64,000 bases of DNA. Origin: Mesaphorura yosii (taxonomy: Eukaryota > Arthropoda > Collembola > Poduromorpha > Tullbergiidae). The DNA lies in NCBI GenBank assembly GCA_009869945.1, contig WIXG01000149.1, positions 111,208 to 175,207 on the forward strand, written 5' to 3'. Positions 27,501-40,297 of the stretch are shown one piece after another. The notes below the pieces were generated by a model. The model ran no database searches and had not been told where the DNA came from. It saw only the letters and a list, made by a program, of their open reading frames with translations. Position 1 is the stretch's first letter. Each line of letters starts with the position of its first letter. Position numbers and translations under genes: made by a program.

Positions 27501-30189
27501 GAGAAGTCTGAGACAGTCCAGATACTCCCTTCTAAATCGATCAACGACCACGAGTTAAATGTAAGCGAAAATTCATATACACCTTCAAGCTGTATTGTTT
27601 TATTTGTCTTAATGCATTTCGACCATAAATTCGTGCAGGAACGCAACGAGTTAATGAGGAGTTTCAAGTTGACCCGAATGCTGAAAATGGGAATTCCAGA
27701 ATGGCCGTATCTTCTCGCAGCCGCTTTTTTCACTATACTGAAGGGCTTCAATGTCCCCATTTATTCTATCGTGTTCGGCAATTTCATTGCAGTAAGGCTC
27801 TGACTGACCAGAACTAGTAAGAATTTAGTTGGCAATTTGACACAGTTTAAGTAATTCCAGATTTTTGTGAGCTCCGATGACCAGTACGTTTCTGAGCACG
27901 GCAATTTCTATGCACTGCTCTACCTCGCCATTGCACTGGTCACTGGGTTCTCAGCCTTCGCTCAGGTACGAGCACGAATTAGTACTCCTTAATTACGTAC
28001 GTTTTGTGTATCGTCCAGACTATTTGCGTGTAACTAAAGTTGTGCGATACAGAGATACTTTGCAGTTTTAGCGTCGGACAAATTCTCATTGCGGTTGAGA
28101 AGCCTGCTGTTCAAAGCTCTGCTGAGACAAGACATTTCTTACTTTGACGAGCAAGAGAACAGCGTCGGCCGCCTGTGCGCCAGACTCTCGTCGGATGCCT
28201 CCAGCATGCAAGGGGTAACTCGCTTTCGTTTGACTTAAGTTGCCTAATTCCTAAGGATATTCGTATTGTACAGGCGATTGGAAACCGGCTGATTGGGCTC
28301 GTGCAAGCAGCCACGATAATTTCGCTGTCGCTTGCAATGTCCTTCTACTACCTTCCGAAGATGGGAGCCGCCCTCTGCTTGTTTGTGCCACTGGCAATCT
28401 GCGCCACGCTGGTTGAAGGCAAAATCCTGTCCGTGGCGAATATCACCGAGAAGAAGGCGATAGAGAACGCAGTGAGCATCGCGGTGGAGACTCTCGACAA
28501 TATTCGTACTGTGCAAAGTCTCTGGGTTCAAATGCAATTTATGGGATTGTACAAGCAGTCGCTGGAAGAAGCCCACAGGTATTTGTGGACTTCAATCCAG
28601 CCCAGGCATGCGTCATGACTCGTTCTCGCTTTGGATCGATCGATATCGTTGTCGTTTCCAGGATAAACATACGGAGGGCACACATCCGAGCACTGGCCTA
28701 CGCCTTTGTCTACGCGCTGCCGTACATTGCGTATTCAATCAGCATTTTCTATGGCGCCTATTTGGTGGAACACGAGTGCGCTCACATTTCAGATGTCTTC
28801 AAGTAAATAGCGAAAAATCTTCACACTTCCCTCTGTGCCTTTATTCTTTCATGCCTTCTTAATTATAGGGTTGGAGAGGCCTTAATATTTGGATCCATGG
28901 CGTCAGGTGAGACATAATTTGCAATAAATTTAGATAACTGTAGTAAGCAGGTGTACTTCATGTATTTAGGAACTGCGCTGGCGTACGCACCAGGTAAACA
29001 AGCGGGGAGTCATGTCTTTTCTAAGCTCGGTCTACGAAAAAGATAGGAAGCCATAAGTCACGACTCACGAGTTTGTTGGTGTATCAGATTACAGCAAAGG
29101 CAAAATATCGGCGGCCCGTATTTTCAAACTCCTTGACAGGGTGCCATGCATTGGCTCGTTGGGTGATGATGGGAGGCTCTTGGTAACAAAAATTGGTCAC
29201 GCGCCAAATGTGATAAGTTCACCAGCTCATACTATGATTTTTCAGCGTGATCCGAAAGGAAAGACCGAGTTTCAGAATGTGTCCTTTGCGTATCCTTTGC
29301 GGCCCACCGTGAAGGCGTTGGCCAATGTCAGTCTGACAGTGCAGCCTGGAGACCAAATTGGACTGGTCGGGCAAACTGGGTCAGGAAAATCCACGATTGC
29401 GGCACTCCTCCTTCATTTCTACAATCCACAAAGTGGAAAGATTGTGTGTGCAATTAATTCTCTTAAAGCATACTTCAAATTATCTCGCATTTGTCGTTTT
29501 TCTGATGCCACAGACTTTCGATGATGAAGATTTGAATACTTTAAACACGAAGGACTTGCGAGGGCACTTGGCTTTAGTTGCACAGGAGCCTGTGCTGTTT
29601 GACCGGAGCATTGCCGAGAACATAGCGTACGGAGACAATTCGAGGGACTGTTGCATGGACGAAATAATTGCAGCTGCCAGAGTGGCCAACATTCACGACT
29701 TTATCGTCTCACTGCCTGCGGTACATTAGTGAATTCTCGATCTCCGACGAAAAATTCACCGTCACATTCACGTAATCACTGTTGGAGCTGAAATTTTGCA
29801 TATTACAGGGATACTCGACGCGCGTGGGTTCTTTGGGCTCCCAGCTCTCTGGAGGTCAGAAGCAGAGGGTTTCAATTGCCAGAGCGTTGCTCAGATACCC
29901 AAAACTACTGATACTCGACGAAGCGACGAGCGCACTAGACGCAAGCAACGAGAAGATAGTCCAGGAAGCGCTGGAGAAAGCCAAAGACGGCAGATCATCG
30001 ATTGTCATTGCACATAGACTAACCTCCATCCAAAATTCGACCAACATATTCGTCATGAATGACGGGAAGATCGTGGAGCATGGAACACATGAGCAACTGC
30101 TTGCAAACTGTAATGAGTATCATGCAATGTGGTACGCGCAATATCGGAAAAAGCATAAAACGCAGACGCAGGAGGCTCGAGAAACTTGA
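24550..30189 (+). CDS. full ABCB transporter (P-glycoprotein / multidrug resistance)
   Basis: Twenty-two exons join in one frame of 1365 residues: 24550-24566, 24662-24989, 25062-25373, 25449-25549, 25626-26112, 26179-26291, 26366-26813, 26877-26989, 27056-27066, 27138-27274, 27339-27560, 27639-27791, 27861-27965, 28053-28214, 28274-28578, 28662-28802, 28869-28906, 28970-28993, 29088-29182, 29246-29443, 29514-29720 and 29809-30189. It is an ATP-driven exporter of lipids and xenobiotics in the plasma membrane. The N-terminal about 115 residues are acidic, Ser/Thr-rich and cytoplasmic. NBD1 has Walker [10 protein letters not shown] (511-519), LSGGQ (615-619) and LLLDE (636-640). NBD2 has GQTGSGKST (1146-1154), LSGGQ (1252-1256) and LILDE. 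Q-loops (SQEP, AQEP), D-loops (SALD) and H-loops (AHRL) are all present, so both sites look active. One exon is only 11 bases long. The 17-base first coding exon is the least certain part. Confidence 0.93.
27056..27066 (+). other. 11-base microexon in the ABC transporter
   Basis: The bases GGCCACTTCTG supply the codons between Walker B and the D-loop (E-A-T-S-A-LD). They are flanked by a CAG acceptor and a GTAAAA donor. Skipping the exon would break the frame in the first catalytic domain. Confidence 0.8.
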
Positions 30190-30585
30190 GATTGTACAGC
30201 TTTAATACTGAATTTGACAAAAATTTGCCATATGTTACAAATAAAAACGAATTTAGTCTTGCTTATGGTTACTTAATCATGATTCATCACATTGTTGCCG
30301 TAATTCTTGTTGATTTACTTTATTAATACAAGTCTTCAGTGACTTGACTGCTTTGTGCAATCGACAAAAAGGACCTTCCTGACGCGCGAATTTAAACTGC
30401 TTGAATCCAACAGGCTGAGAGAAGCACATGGACTCCGAGCTCCAACTTAGCCCTGAAAGTTATCATAATTAAAGTTCTGTGTTTACTTACTTCATTTAAT
30501 TCTCTACATACGCCGGTGTATAATTAATCAGTTCATCAAACCACTTGAATTTAAACTAATCTGAAACCACGTTAAGTGCTTCAGA
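30190..30585. other. short spacer between the ABC transporter and UTP11
   Basis: About 340 bases remain after the transporter poly(A) signal. They must contain the UTP11 promoter. No conserved element was recognised. Confidence 0.5.
30240..30245 (+). terminator. poly(A) signal of the ABC transporter
   Basis: AATAAA about 50 bases after the stop codon. Confidence 0.55.
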
Positions 30586-31728
30586 ATGTCGTCTTGGAAG
30601 AACACTCACAAAGCATACCAGAAACCTCATCGGGAAAGGCACCAGGTAAATTAGCTTAAGCTTTAATGATAGGACTCTTCGATTCTTCTGAATGAAATGC
30701 TTTCAGTTTGTAACGCATTTATTATTGACAGCCGGAAGCCAGACAGCATCTCGGTCACCTCGAGAAGAAGAAGGATTACAAGCTTCGTGCAGAGTAAGTT
30801 CTGATTACAAAAATTCAGTAAGTGCAAACAGGTCAACTATATATATTGATTGCTAGACTAATTAATTTTCAGAGACTACAATGCGAAGAAGGCGGACCTG
30901 AAATACCTGCACACGAAAGCCTTAGACCGCAATCCCGACGAATTCTATTATCACATGATCAATTCACAAGTTCAGGTACTGCAAATTAATAATTAGGTTT
31001 TAGTTGTACTGAATATTTAATTATCCTTTATCCTCTAATTTTTAATTGATAATTGCTTTCTACAGGAAGGAATTCATAAAGACAAGGCTAAGCAAATAGA
31101 CTACACTCCCGAACAAGTCCAGTTAATGCAGACACAAGACTACAAGTACATTGTCACGAGGCAAACCATGGAAAGCAAAAAAGTTGAAAAGCTTCGAGCC
31201 AATTTGCACAAGCTGGATGAGGCCATGGCTCAGCCACCAAATAAACACACATTCTTCGTGGACGATGAAACAGGAGTAAAGAAATTCAACATTGTAGACC
31301 AGTTAAAAACCACGAAGGATCTGCTGAAAAGACGGTACAACCGGTTACGACTTGAAGACCTGAACAAAGGCGTCGTTGTTCAAGGAATCATTTCTGGAAA
31401 CAAAGTCGGCAACCTTCGAAAGGTGCAGGAGAGCCTAAAGGAAATTTCCAAGACCAAGCAAAAGGAATACAAATTGCTGGAAGCACGAGAATCTCGGCGA
31501 TTAAAATTGCTCAGGCTGCAAAGAAAAATGGAACTAAAAAAGGCGCTGCAGGTAAGTTTAGAATTTTTTTTTTTTTGGGGGGGGGGACACTCCAAACCCG
31601 CATTTGCGACCACTACTCACTGTTATTTGAATTTTTAGGACAAAAAGAGCCAAGTCAAACGCCGACATCAACCGGAGGATCGAGAAGCTGCTCCTGTGTA
31701 CGAGTTTCATGCTAGGCGGAAAAAATAA
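30586..31728 (+). CDS. UTP11: U3 small nucleolar RNA-associated protein 11
   Basis: Five exons: 30586-30645, 30732-30793, 30873-30975, 31066-31551 and 31639-31728, giving 266 residues. It is a component of the small-subunit processome in the nucleolus, needed for 18S rRNA processing. The N-terminus is diagnostic: MSSWKNTHKAYQKPHRERHQ, then RQHLGHLEKKKDYKLRAEDY, KALDRNPDEFYYHMINSQVQ and the GIHKDKAK segment. The middle is a long, charged helical region, and the C-terminus ends in a basic FHARRKK. Length and order match the family. The AATAAA poly(A) signal overlaps the TAA stop. Together with RIOK2 further on, it is one of two small-subunit biogenesis genes in the window. Confidence 0.95.
31564..31586 (+). 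repeat. T13-G10 homopolymer tract in UTP11 intron 4
   Basis: Thirteen T followed directly by ten G, close behind the donor of the last intron. Such runs are prone to sequencing and assembly error, so the exact length is uncertain. The run could also affect splicing. Confidence 0.7.
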
Positions 31729-31729
31729 A
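31724..31729 (+). terminator. poly(A) signal overlapping the UTP11 stop codon
   Basis: AATAAA spans the TAA stop at 31726-31728, implying a 3' UTR of only some tens of bases. Confidence 0.5.
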
Positions 31730-32183
31730 ACTAGTATTGTTAAATAATTAGGCTGACACCGTTTTTTCTTATTATTGTACTTTAACCACGAACTGACGAA
31801 ATACAAATTTTAGACCACGCTTGTAATTTTTGTAGCATTTTTATCGTGTGTTGGGTTATGTTAGGGAACAAGAAAAACGCATGGCTGCATTAAATTATTT
31901 CAGGAACTTGTTGGCTACTTTCATTCCGTGAACTCGCATTTTGAGGACGGGCCCGGAGATTCTTTGTCGGTTTGCATCTATTCGCTTTCCTTGGCTGCAT
32001 GCGTGGCTGCGTGGACAGTTTGACTTGATCGAATTCTCGAATCGGCAAAAAGAAATCTGGAACTTGCTGAGCTGAGCAATATATAATCACAAGTTGTGTG
32101 GTAAAGTTTTGATATTCGTATTGCACACATTGAATTGTTTAACGAATTCGACTCCCACCCATTACTGGGTTTCTAAGAGTCTG
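31729..32183. other. spacer upstream of VPS36
   Basis: About 450 bases. I looked here for exons coding a GLUE domain and found none. The longest relevant frame (about 31900-32020) reads like random sequence. A TATA-like string, ATATATAA, lies at 32080-32087, about 100 bases before the VPS36 ATG. Confidence 0.5.
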
Positions 32184-33235
32184 ATGGATAATCCAAAGGG
32201 TCCCAAAGAGCTCCCATACATCTTGTATCCGTACTCGCCTTCAACAACCATACATCCTCCAGTTCCTCCAAGAAAGGTGCGGACGGGGATCGTGGGCATT
32301 GAACGTGATCTTGAAAAAACAGCCAAAGCCACGCACGGCAAGATTTCGGAAGCATTCCAGGATATCAACAGTCTCATTGAAGTAGCGAAACCGATGGTCG
32401 GTCTTGTACAGAAGATATCAAGTGACATAAAGGTGAGCTAAACTTTAGAAGCTAAGCTTAGCTAGCACACTAATTTACATGTTGATTCCCTAACTGATTA
32501 TTGATGTGCTGATCTGAACAGGACAAGAAAGGAAACATCAGCGAAGACGAGACGACGCAATTTCGTCAGCATTTGCTTAGCCTTGGTATAAAGGATCCAG
32601 TGACCAAAGCCAAGTACGGGTCTGGCCACAAGTACTTTGACAGCCTGGCTGTGGAAATTTCCAAACTACTAGCGAGTGAAGTTAAGGTACGTAAACTTTA
32701 GTATTCAAGACCCAGGGATTAATTGTGGTTAATGTGAGCAATTTTCGTTCTCGGTAGAATTGCGGCGGAATCATGAGTCTGGTGGAAGCCTTTTGCAGAG
32801 TAAATCGGGCTCGTGGTTTGGAGCTCGTCTCACCCGAAGATTTGAGATGCGCCTGTGAACAGCTCGAGAAACTAAACCTACCAATCACACTTCGCGAGAT
32901 CGGTGATAAGGTCAGAGTGCTTCAGCACGAGTCATTTGACGATAATCATTGTGTGGCATCAGTACTCTCTATGGTAAGTGAATTCGACTTCACTCGCATT
33001 CTCCTTTTGTGCGCGATTCAGCAGTTATGACATGAAAATAAATATTTCCTTGATCTTTTTCCAGTTGGACTTGCACATATCACTCACGCCAGAAGAATAC
33101 GCTCGTTTGTCAGGAATTCCGTTTATACTCGCCAAACACGGTTTGATTTTGACAGAAAATTGTGGGAGGGCTTGTCGTGATGAAACCATCGAAGGTCTAA
33201 GGTTCTATTCGGCCGATCTCTTTTACCAGGAATAA
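32184..33235 (+). CDS. VPS36: ESCRT-II subunit VPS36 lacking the GLUE domain
   Basis: Four exons: 32184-32432, 32522-32686, 32758-32973 and 33065-33235, giving 266 residues; all introns are phase 0. VPS36 joins VPS22 and VPS25 in ESCRT-II, which sorts ubiquitinated cargo on endosomes. From TGIVGIERDLE onward the match to animal VPS36 is good: ISEAFQDINSLIEVAK, EDETTQFRQHLLSLGIKDPV, YGSGHKYFD, GGIMSLVEAFCRVNRARGLEL, SPEDL and the C-terminal CRDETIEGLRFY. These form the helical segment and the two winged-helix domains. Human VPS36 is about 386 residues because of an N-terminal GLUE domain that binds PI3P and ubiquitin. Here only about 40 Pro/Tyr-rich residues (YPYSPS, PPVPPRK) precede the core. 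No ATG lies upstream in the open frame. Confidence 0.9.
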
Positions 33236-33558
33236 GCCAAGCCTTAACTGCCTAATTGAGTTATGGAACTTAACTTGCCTTCGTACTGAAATAATATAGC
33301 TGAATATGTGGATACTTGGAAATTGTTCAAATTATTAATTATACTTTAATCAAATGAATCTCGAATGACGGATTTTCTGATACGCTATTCTGATTGAGAT
33401 ACGAAACGAATGAATGTACTTAGCACATGAATTCAACACGCCCGCAGCCATATTATTAATACCAAAATATTTACATTATGAATTATTTGGAATGAAGCAC
33501 AATTCGAAGATATCGCACTTAAACGTAATTCATATCAAAGTCAAAGAATGAATAAATA
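33236..33558. other. convergent 3' ends of VPS36 and UFM1
   Basis: About 320 AT-rich bases between two convergent stop codons. A + strand AATAAA at 33550-33555 sits beside the UFM1 stop, so the two 3' UTRs may overlap. No clear - strand AATAAA was seen for UFM1. Confidence 0.45.
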
Positions 33559-35918
<2,360 letters not shown>

Positions 35919-36474
35919 TGACGAAAAGTAGTTGTTCAAGGCAGGAAACTGATTCAAATACTTCAACGACCACAGGTACTCGTTACTGATTAGCGTAGGC
36001 GTTCTTCGTCCAGCGTATAACAATGCTGCTTGATTGTTTTTGTAGGCAAAAACTTGGCTCAAAATTAGTGAAATTAGTATTAGTAATCAACTGAAAACTG
36101 TGGCTGTCCGTCTTGACACTTGTAAAAAAAATCTCCGACCAGCTGCGCGGCTCTTCTTCGACTGTCTGTCTGCCTTTCTCCTCCGTTCCTGTTCTCAAAA
36201 ACTCAATTCGAGCGTTTTGCAATCGCACACAGACCAGTTGAGTCCTTGGTTTTTCTTGTTTGCATACTGCATTGCCTTGCTCTATGTTGGTTCATGCATT
36301 CTAACACGAGTTATCCTTTGCTATTCTCCTACTCCTTATTCACACAGCAAATAAGCTTTATGGTTGCCTGTGTTACATGTGCTTGCTCTGACATACCTGC
36401 CGGTGCACATGTGCATGCTAAAGTCTAGCTGCTGGTTCCGTCTTATTTCTCCATCGGCAAATCGTAAAATCCGA
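35919..36474. other. divergent promoter region of UFM1 and the downstream small ORF
   Basis: About 550 bases between UFM1 on - and the small + strand frames. It should hold the UFM1 promoter and 5' UTR. No coding signal was supported. Confidence 0.45.
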
Positions 36475-36699
36475 ATGGTGCAACAGCGAATGGAATCAGC
36501 CAGTCTGAAGCCGAACGGCGGCTCTGCCGCACGGTTAATAAAAACTCAAAGGCAAGCGCTTCGTGCATTGAAATTAAGAGGACAGATCGCGGGTTTTGCA
36601 GAAAGTCAACAATTACCCTGGCATTCCATGACCTGCATCGGCATTTTTGTTATTATCTGGTATCTAACCAAGTGGCGATTCCTGTTCGTGTTTCTTTAA
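36475..36699 (+). CDS. putative small single-pass membrane protein
   Basis: A 74-residue frame from ATG 36475 to TAA 36697-36699. The N-terminal half is basic and polar (KTQRQALRALKLRG), and the C-terminal third is a hydrophobic helix flanked by basic residues (CIGIFVIIWYLTKWRF). This is the layout of a tail-anchored small integral membrane protein. It has no introns, no recognised family and no close poly(A) signal, so it may be a chance frame in the 5' region of the next gene. Confidence 0.3.
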   Translation: MVQQRMESASLKPNGGSAARLIKTQRQALRALKLRGQIAGFAESQQLPWHSMTCIGIFVIIWYLTKWRFLFVFL

Positions 36700-36970
36700 A
36701 ACTACCCTTCTTGTGACGTTCAATTCTGATAACGTCTCGAGTGTGCTTTATCTCGGAACGTTAGGGGTGCGAGTGTCGGACAACTCAACAATGGAGTAAG
36801 ATCTTGCATTTTTGCACTATTTTTGCGATTCACTTAATGATTTTAAGCCATGCGATCGCGAATTGCTGGATTTAGTTACAATACTTCATTTAATCCACGT
36901 TATTTTGTCCGTTCTTGCTTTCAGTGGAGAGAGCTTCAAAAAATGAACATTTGAACTGGAAACTTTTGAA

Positions 36971-37279
36971 ATGCTTGGAGCCATTTCTGTCAAGGTTGGG
37001 TATAACATTGTAATTAATGCGACAGCCGAAAATATAGTCATTCTTAGGAGATCAACTAACGAGTAAGTTTATAACAACCTCAATATGAATCATTCCCCTA
37101 GAGTAGTGAACCTGCTCGTAGCTCCGATGCTAAAATTTGCATCTCTTTCTAGCTTTACATTTTATCCTGGGGTTGGCATGTTCTCAGACGAGGCCGACTT
37201 AGACGCATTCGATTTCGACTTTGATGAGGAGTCAGATTCCGAAGAAGATTCAAGCGAGAACGACGACGACCCAGAGTAG
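36971..37279 (+). CDS. putative small protein with acidic C-terminus
   Basis: Two exons join in frame: 36971-37062 and 37102-37279, giving 89 residues. The 39-base intron has a GTAAGT donor and a CCCCTAG acceptor. The first half is mildly hydrophobic (KVGYNIVINATAENIVILRR), the middle is VNLLVAPMLKFASLSS, and the last about 30 residues are strongly acidic and Asp-, Ser- and Glu-rich (DAFDFDFDEESDSEED). A 5' UTR exon ending near 36796 and an acceptor near 36923 may precede it. The family is not recognised. Both the start codon and the very short intron are uncertain. AATAAA at 37621 could end the transcript. Confidence 0.35.
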
Positions 37280-37620
37280 CCTCGGCTTCTCAAGGAGCCT
37301 AATTCTTTGGGAAGTCGGAGGTATTCTACAGCCGTGGACCAAAAACTTGTTAGTTACAGGGATTTCTTTTCCATCTTTCCTTTTCGTGCAAGATTTAAGT
37401 TTATTTTACGTAAAATGCAAGATTGGGTTTATGAGAATACAACTGTACAAATTCGTATCTCGGTGTTTAAACGTTCTTTGGCCTTCTTTGATCACTTCAC
37501 TTAACGTAAATGGGAAGCAAGAAAGCTGGCCGTCTTAATGGGTATGGAATTTTGAATCGTGTGAGTATTGGTGTGGAATTAAATTTCGGTTTATTTGATG
37601 CTAAACGTGTATACGTTGGG

Positions 37621-37626
37621 AATAAA
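37621..37626 (+). terminator. candidate poly(A) signal on + near convergent gene ends
   Basis: AATAAA about 340 bases after the stop of the small + strand gene. It lies only about 40 bases from the opposite-strand signal of the EB-like gene at 37664-37669, so the transcripts may overlap. Confidence 0.4.
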
Positions 37627-37663
37627 AGTTAATTTCAAGTCAACGCAAACTTGCCTGGAATTA

Positions 37664-37669
37664 TTTATT
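37664..37669 (-). terminator. poly(A) signal of the EB-like gene
   Basis: TTTATT on + is AATAAA on -, about 107 bases after the stop codon. Confidence 0.5.
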
Positions 37670-37775
37670 ATTGCTAAATATCTAAAACTATTTTACAAGC
37701 TTACGATTTACATAAAATATAAATTATTCGCACAAGCTGGATCACCACAACTTCCAGAATTTCTCTACTCTGATG

Positions 37776-39206
37776 TTAATGCAGATAAACACACGTACGA
37801 TTGGCGACTTCCTGGGAATATTTGTCACACAGGCATTTGCCCTCCAAGTTCAGTCCAATTTGGATGCAGCTACAGAACTCTACACAAACTCCAAACTCTT
37901 GATTCAGATCGCATCGGGAGCCAACCAACCCCACGCACTTCCGCATGCTTGCGTCGAACACTTGTAACTCATCGTGGCAGCTGCAGATTCCGTTCCTGCA
38001 GTACAACGGCGTGATTGGATCGCATTCGTCAACTTCACACGGTGAGCCGTGACCAGGAGCGCATTTCCCAGCCCTCGTTTGAACGTATCCGTCCTCACAC
38101 TCGCAGGACTGGAAGAATCCGTGGTCGACGCAAATTGCGTGCTTTGTGCATTGCTGCGGGGGAAGCGAGAGCGAAGGCAGTGCTGGAGTGGATGACGACA
38201 GCGTCGAGGGCTCAGCCGTTGCTGCCATTGTAGAGGTGGTCGTTGGGGTTTCTGAAGTGGTGGAGCTCGGGACTTCGGTGCCCAACTTGGTGTAAATTTC
38301 CTCTTCCGTTTCGTTCCGCACAAGCGTGCAAGGCCCCGAAATGAGCGAAATGCACTCCCTGCTCACGTTGTCGTAGTACTGATGGAGTGGGTACCGACAG
38401 TCGCACTTCCCATTCAAGCACACGAGCTGTAAATCGCTGCAGGTTTTGTTTTTGTAGCGGTTTCTGGCTCCGGAGCAGACTTCTCCGTGCCCTAGTCCGC
38501 ACCTTCCATTGCGAGTTGGTGCGTAATGTTCTTGGCAGCGACACGTCCCGTTGACACAGGCGGCGTTGTCCGTGCACTCGTTCAGGTAGTTGACGAGCTC
38601 CATGGCGCACTCGTTGCCGACGAACGTCACGCACTGCTTTCTGTCGTTGTCATAAAACTGCGTGGCTGGGTTGCAAATGCAGACGTTCTTCTCATCGGAA
38701 CACACCAGCGGTTTGGAAGTGCGAAGGTCTTTGGAACACTCAAAGTCGCCTCGGCATGACTCGAGATACTTTCGCTTCTTGAGGCACGTCCCGTTCGCAA
38801 TGCGAAAGTAGTCGTCGGTGCAGACGCAGCCTCCGCCGATGCTCTCGTCGCAAATGGCTCCTTCGACGCACGGGATTGTGACGGTCCAGTCACCTCGAGT
38901 GCTGACCCCGCACTTTTCTCCGACTCTGGACACGCACCTCTGCGCGACTTCATCGTAGACCATCGAGACGAACGGCGAGCAGACGCAAATTCCGTTCAGG
39001 CAATGCAGGAGCTCCTTCTCGTTGCACTCTTGCGATGTCAGACACTCCTCGCCGAACCCTTTCTTGTGTTCTTCCCAAGCACATGTTTGCAAGAATAGAA
39101 CCAGAAATATCATTCCCATCAGCTGCAAAATTGCAACATATTTTTAAATCTTGCGAAATTGCACAAATAATTGACGTATTATTCGACTCACCTCTGCACA
39201 TCCCAT
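37776..39206 (-). CDS. secreted Cys-rich protein with EB-like repeats
   Basis: Two coding exons, 39206-39192 and 39122-37776, give 453 residues. The N-terminus (MGCAELMGMIFLVLFLQTCA) is a signal peptide, so the protein is probably extracellular. It has many Cys in repeats with the pattern C-x(4-6)-C-x-N-G-x-C-x-C, as in LLHCLNGICVC, LVCLNGKCDC and PLYCRNGICSC. Each is followed by a segment like YDxxxRxCVxxxGxxC. This resembles invertebrate EB modules. A Ser/Thr/Pro-rich spacer of about 45 residues (around 285-330) interrupts the repeats and could be O-glycosylated. Several NxT/S sites are present. No membrane anchor or GPI signal is evident at the C-terminus (CVYLH). The ligand and role are unknown; lectin-like, matrix or immune-surface roles would be guesses. 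Confidence 0.75.
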
Positions 39207-40194
39207 GACATTTGCATGAAATTCAGTGTTGACTTCCAGCAATCTCCACCAATCGTGTGAAGATGTTGCGATTTCTATCCTGATTTCTCCAGAATTTGAT
39301 CGCCCAATCCTTCATATTCTTGCCACGGATTTGCTTTACTCCATTTTAGAATGAGATCGAGCTGGGAGTCAGGCTGCACGCGTACTGGCCCTTGCCATCT
39401 GCAATTGAACTCACAATTGAAGTCATTAGCTTTATGTGCATGACCGAGTCGCAGTTCTTGAAGTTTACATCGTCAGGCGTGCCCATTTGCTTTTGCTAAC
39501 GGTCGCATATTAACAAATACATTGTCTTTTCATTTTATTCATTTATAACCAATTTGCCAGGTCCCATAGCAGCCATTGAGTGCATTGAGTAGTAGCAGCA
39601 GTATATGCGTCATCGTACGTGCCTTGGTTTCTGGCCCACTTCAGGCACTGATGGATTACATCCTAATTACCGCCAGCTATTTGCAACTGCACTCCAGTAG
39701 TAAGCGACCAAGATATAATTTACTTTACTGCTCGGCCTTTTCTGTGTCAGTTTCATACGTCGCCACTGCCAAAGCTTGACCGCCTCTAAGTATACTATCT
39801 AAATTCTATGGATCGTCAAGTGAGATGGGCAAAATTTACGCACACGCACAAAGCATGTAAACTAAGGGCAGCCAAAGGATGACAATACTTGACCTCTGAA
39901 TTTATTTAGCGATTGACTCGTCGACCCTTTTTGAACTTTTTTGTTTGCAATAAAAATTTTGTCAGCACAGCTGACGCTTAGACGCATGCCGTCGATATCT
40001 CGTACAAGGTTAATTAAATAAAGACATATCACTTGTGCTTTTCGAATGGACTGGAACAACGAACAACAAACGGAGCTCACGTTCATGAATTTTGCTGTTA
40101 AATCACGCCAGTCAAAATTACAAGCCAACGACCCTGCCAGTTATTTTCCAAACGCGTTCCTGCCGTAAAATGTTGCCACTCTTTCGTCAGGTGT
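39207..40194. other. spacer between the EB-like gene and MRPL21
   Basis: About 1 kb containing the upstream region of the EB-like gene. Open frames at 39576-39779 (+) and 39862-40128 (-) lack domains and splice structure. Confidence 0.5.
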
Positions 40195-40200
40195 TTTATT
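40195..40200 (-). terminator. poly(A) signal of MRPL21
   Basis: TTTATT on + is AATAAA on -, about 100 bases after the MRPL21 stop codon. Confidence 0.55.
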
Positions 40201-40297
40201 TCTGTGGTCATTTAACACCTTAACATTTTAATGAACAATAAATATAAAAAAAATTGTCGCCGTGTCATTTCTGAAGCACTACGAAGATGATTAGCAA

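Larger units (their letters stand above)
37280..37775. other. convergent 3' regions
   Basis: 3' UTR of the small + strand gene and 3' UTR of the EB-like gene. The poly(A) hexamers are at 37621-37626 (+) and 37664-37669 (-). There is no further coding signal. Confidence 0.45.

Noticed and set aside
29183..29245. Reading through as a 21-residue insertion before NBD2
   Set aside because: It has donor and acceptor sequences, and removal gives the usual short linker before [11 protein letters not shown].
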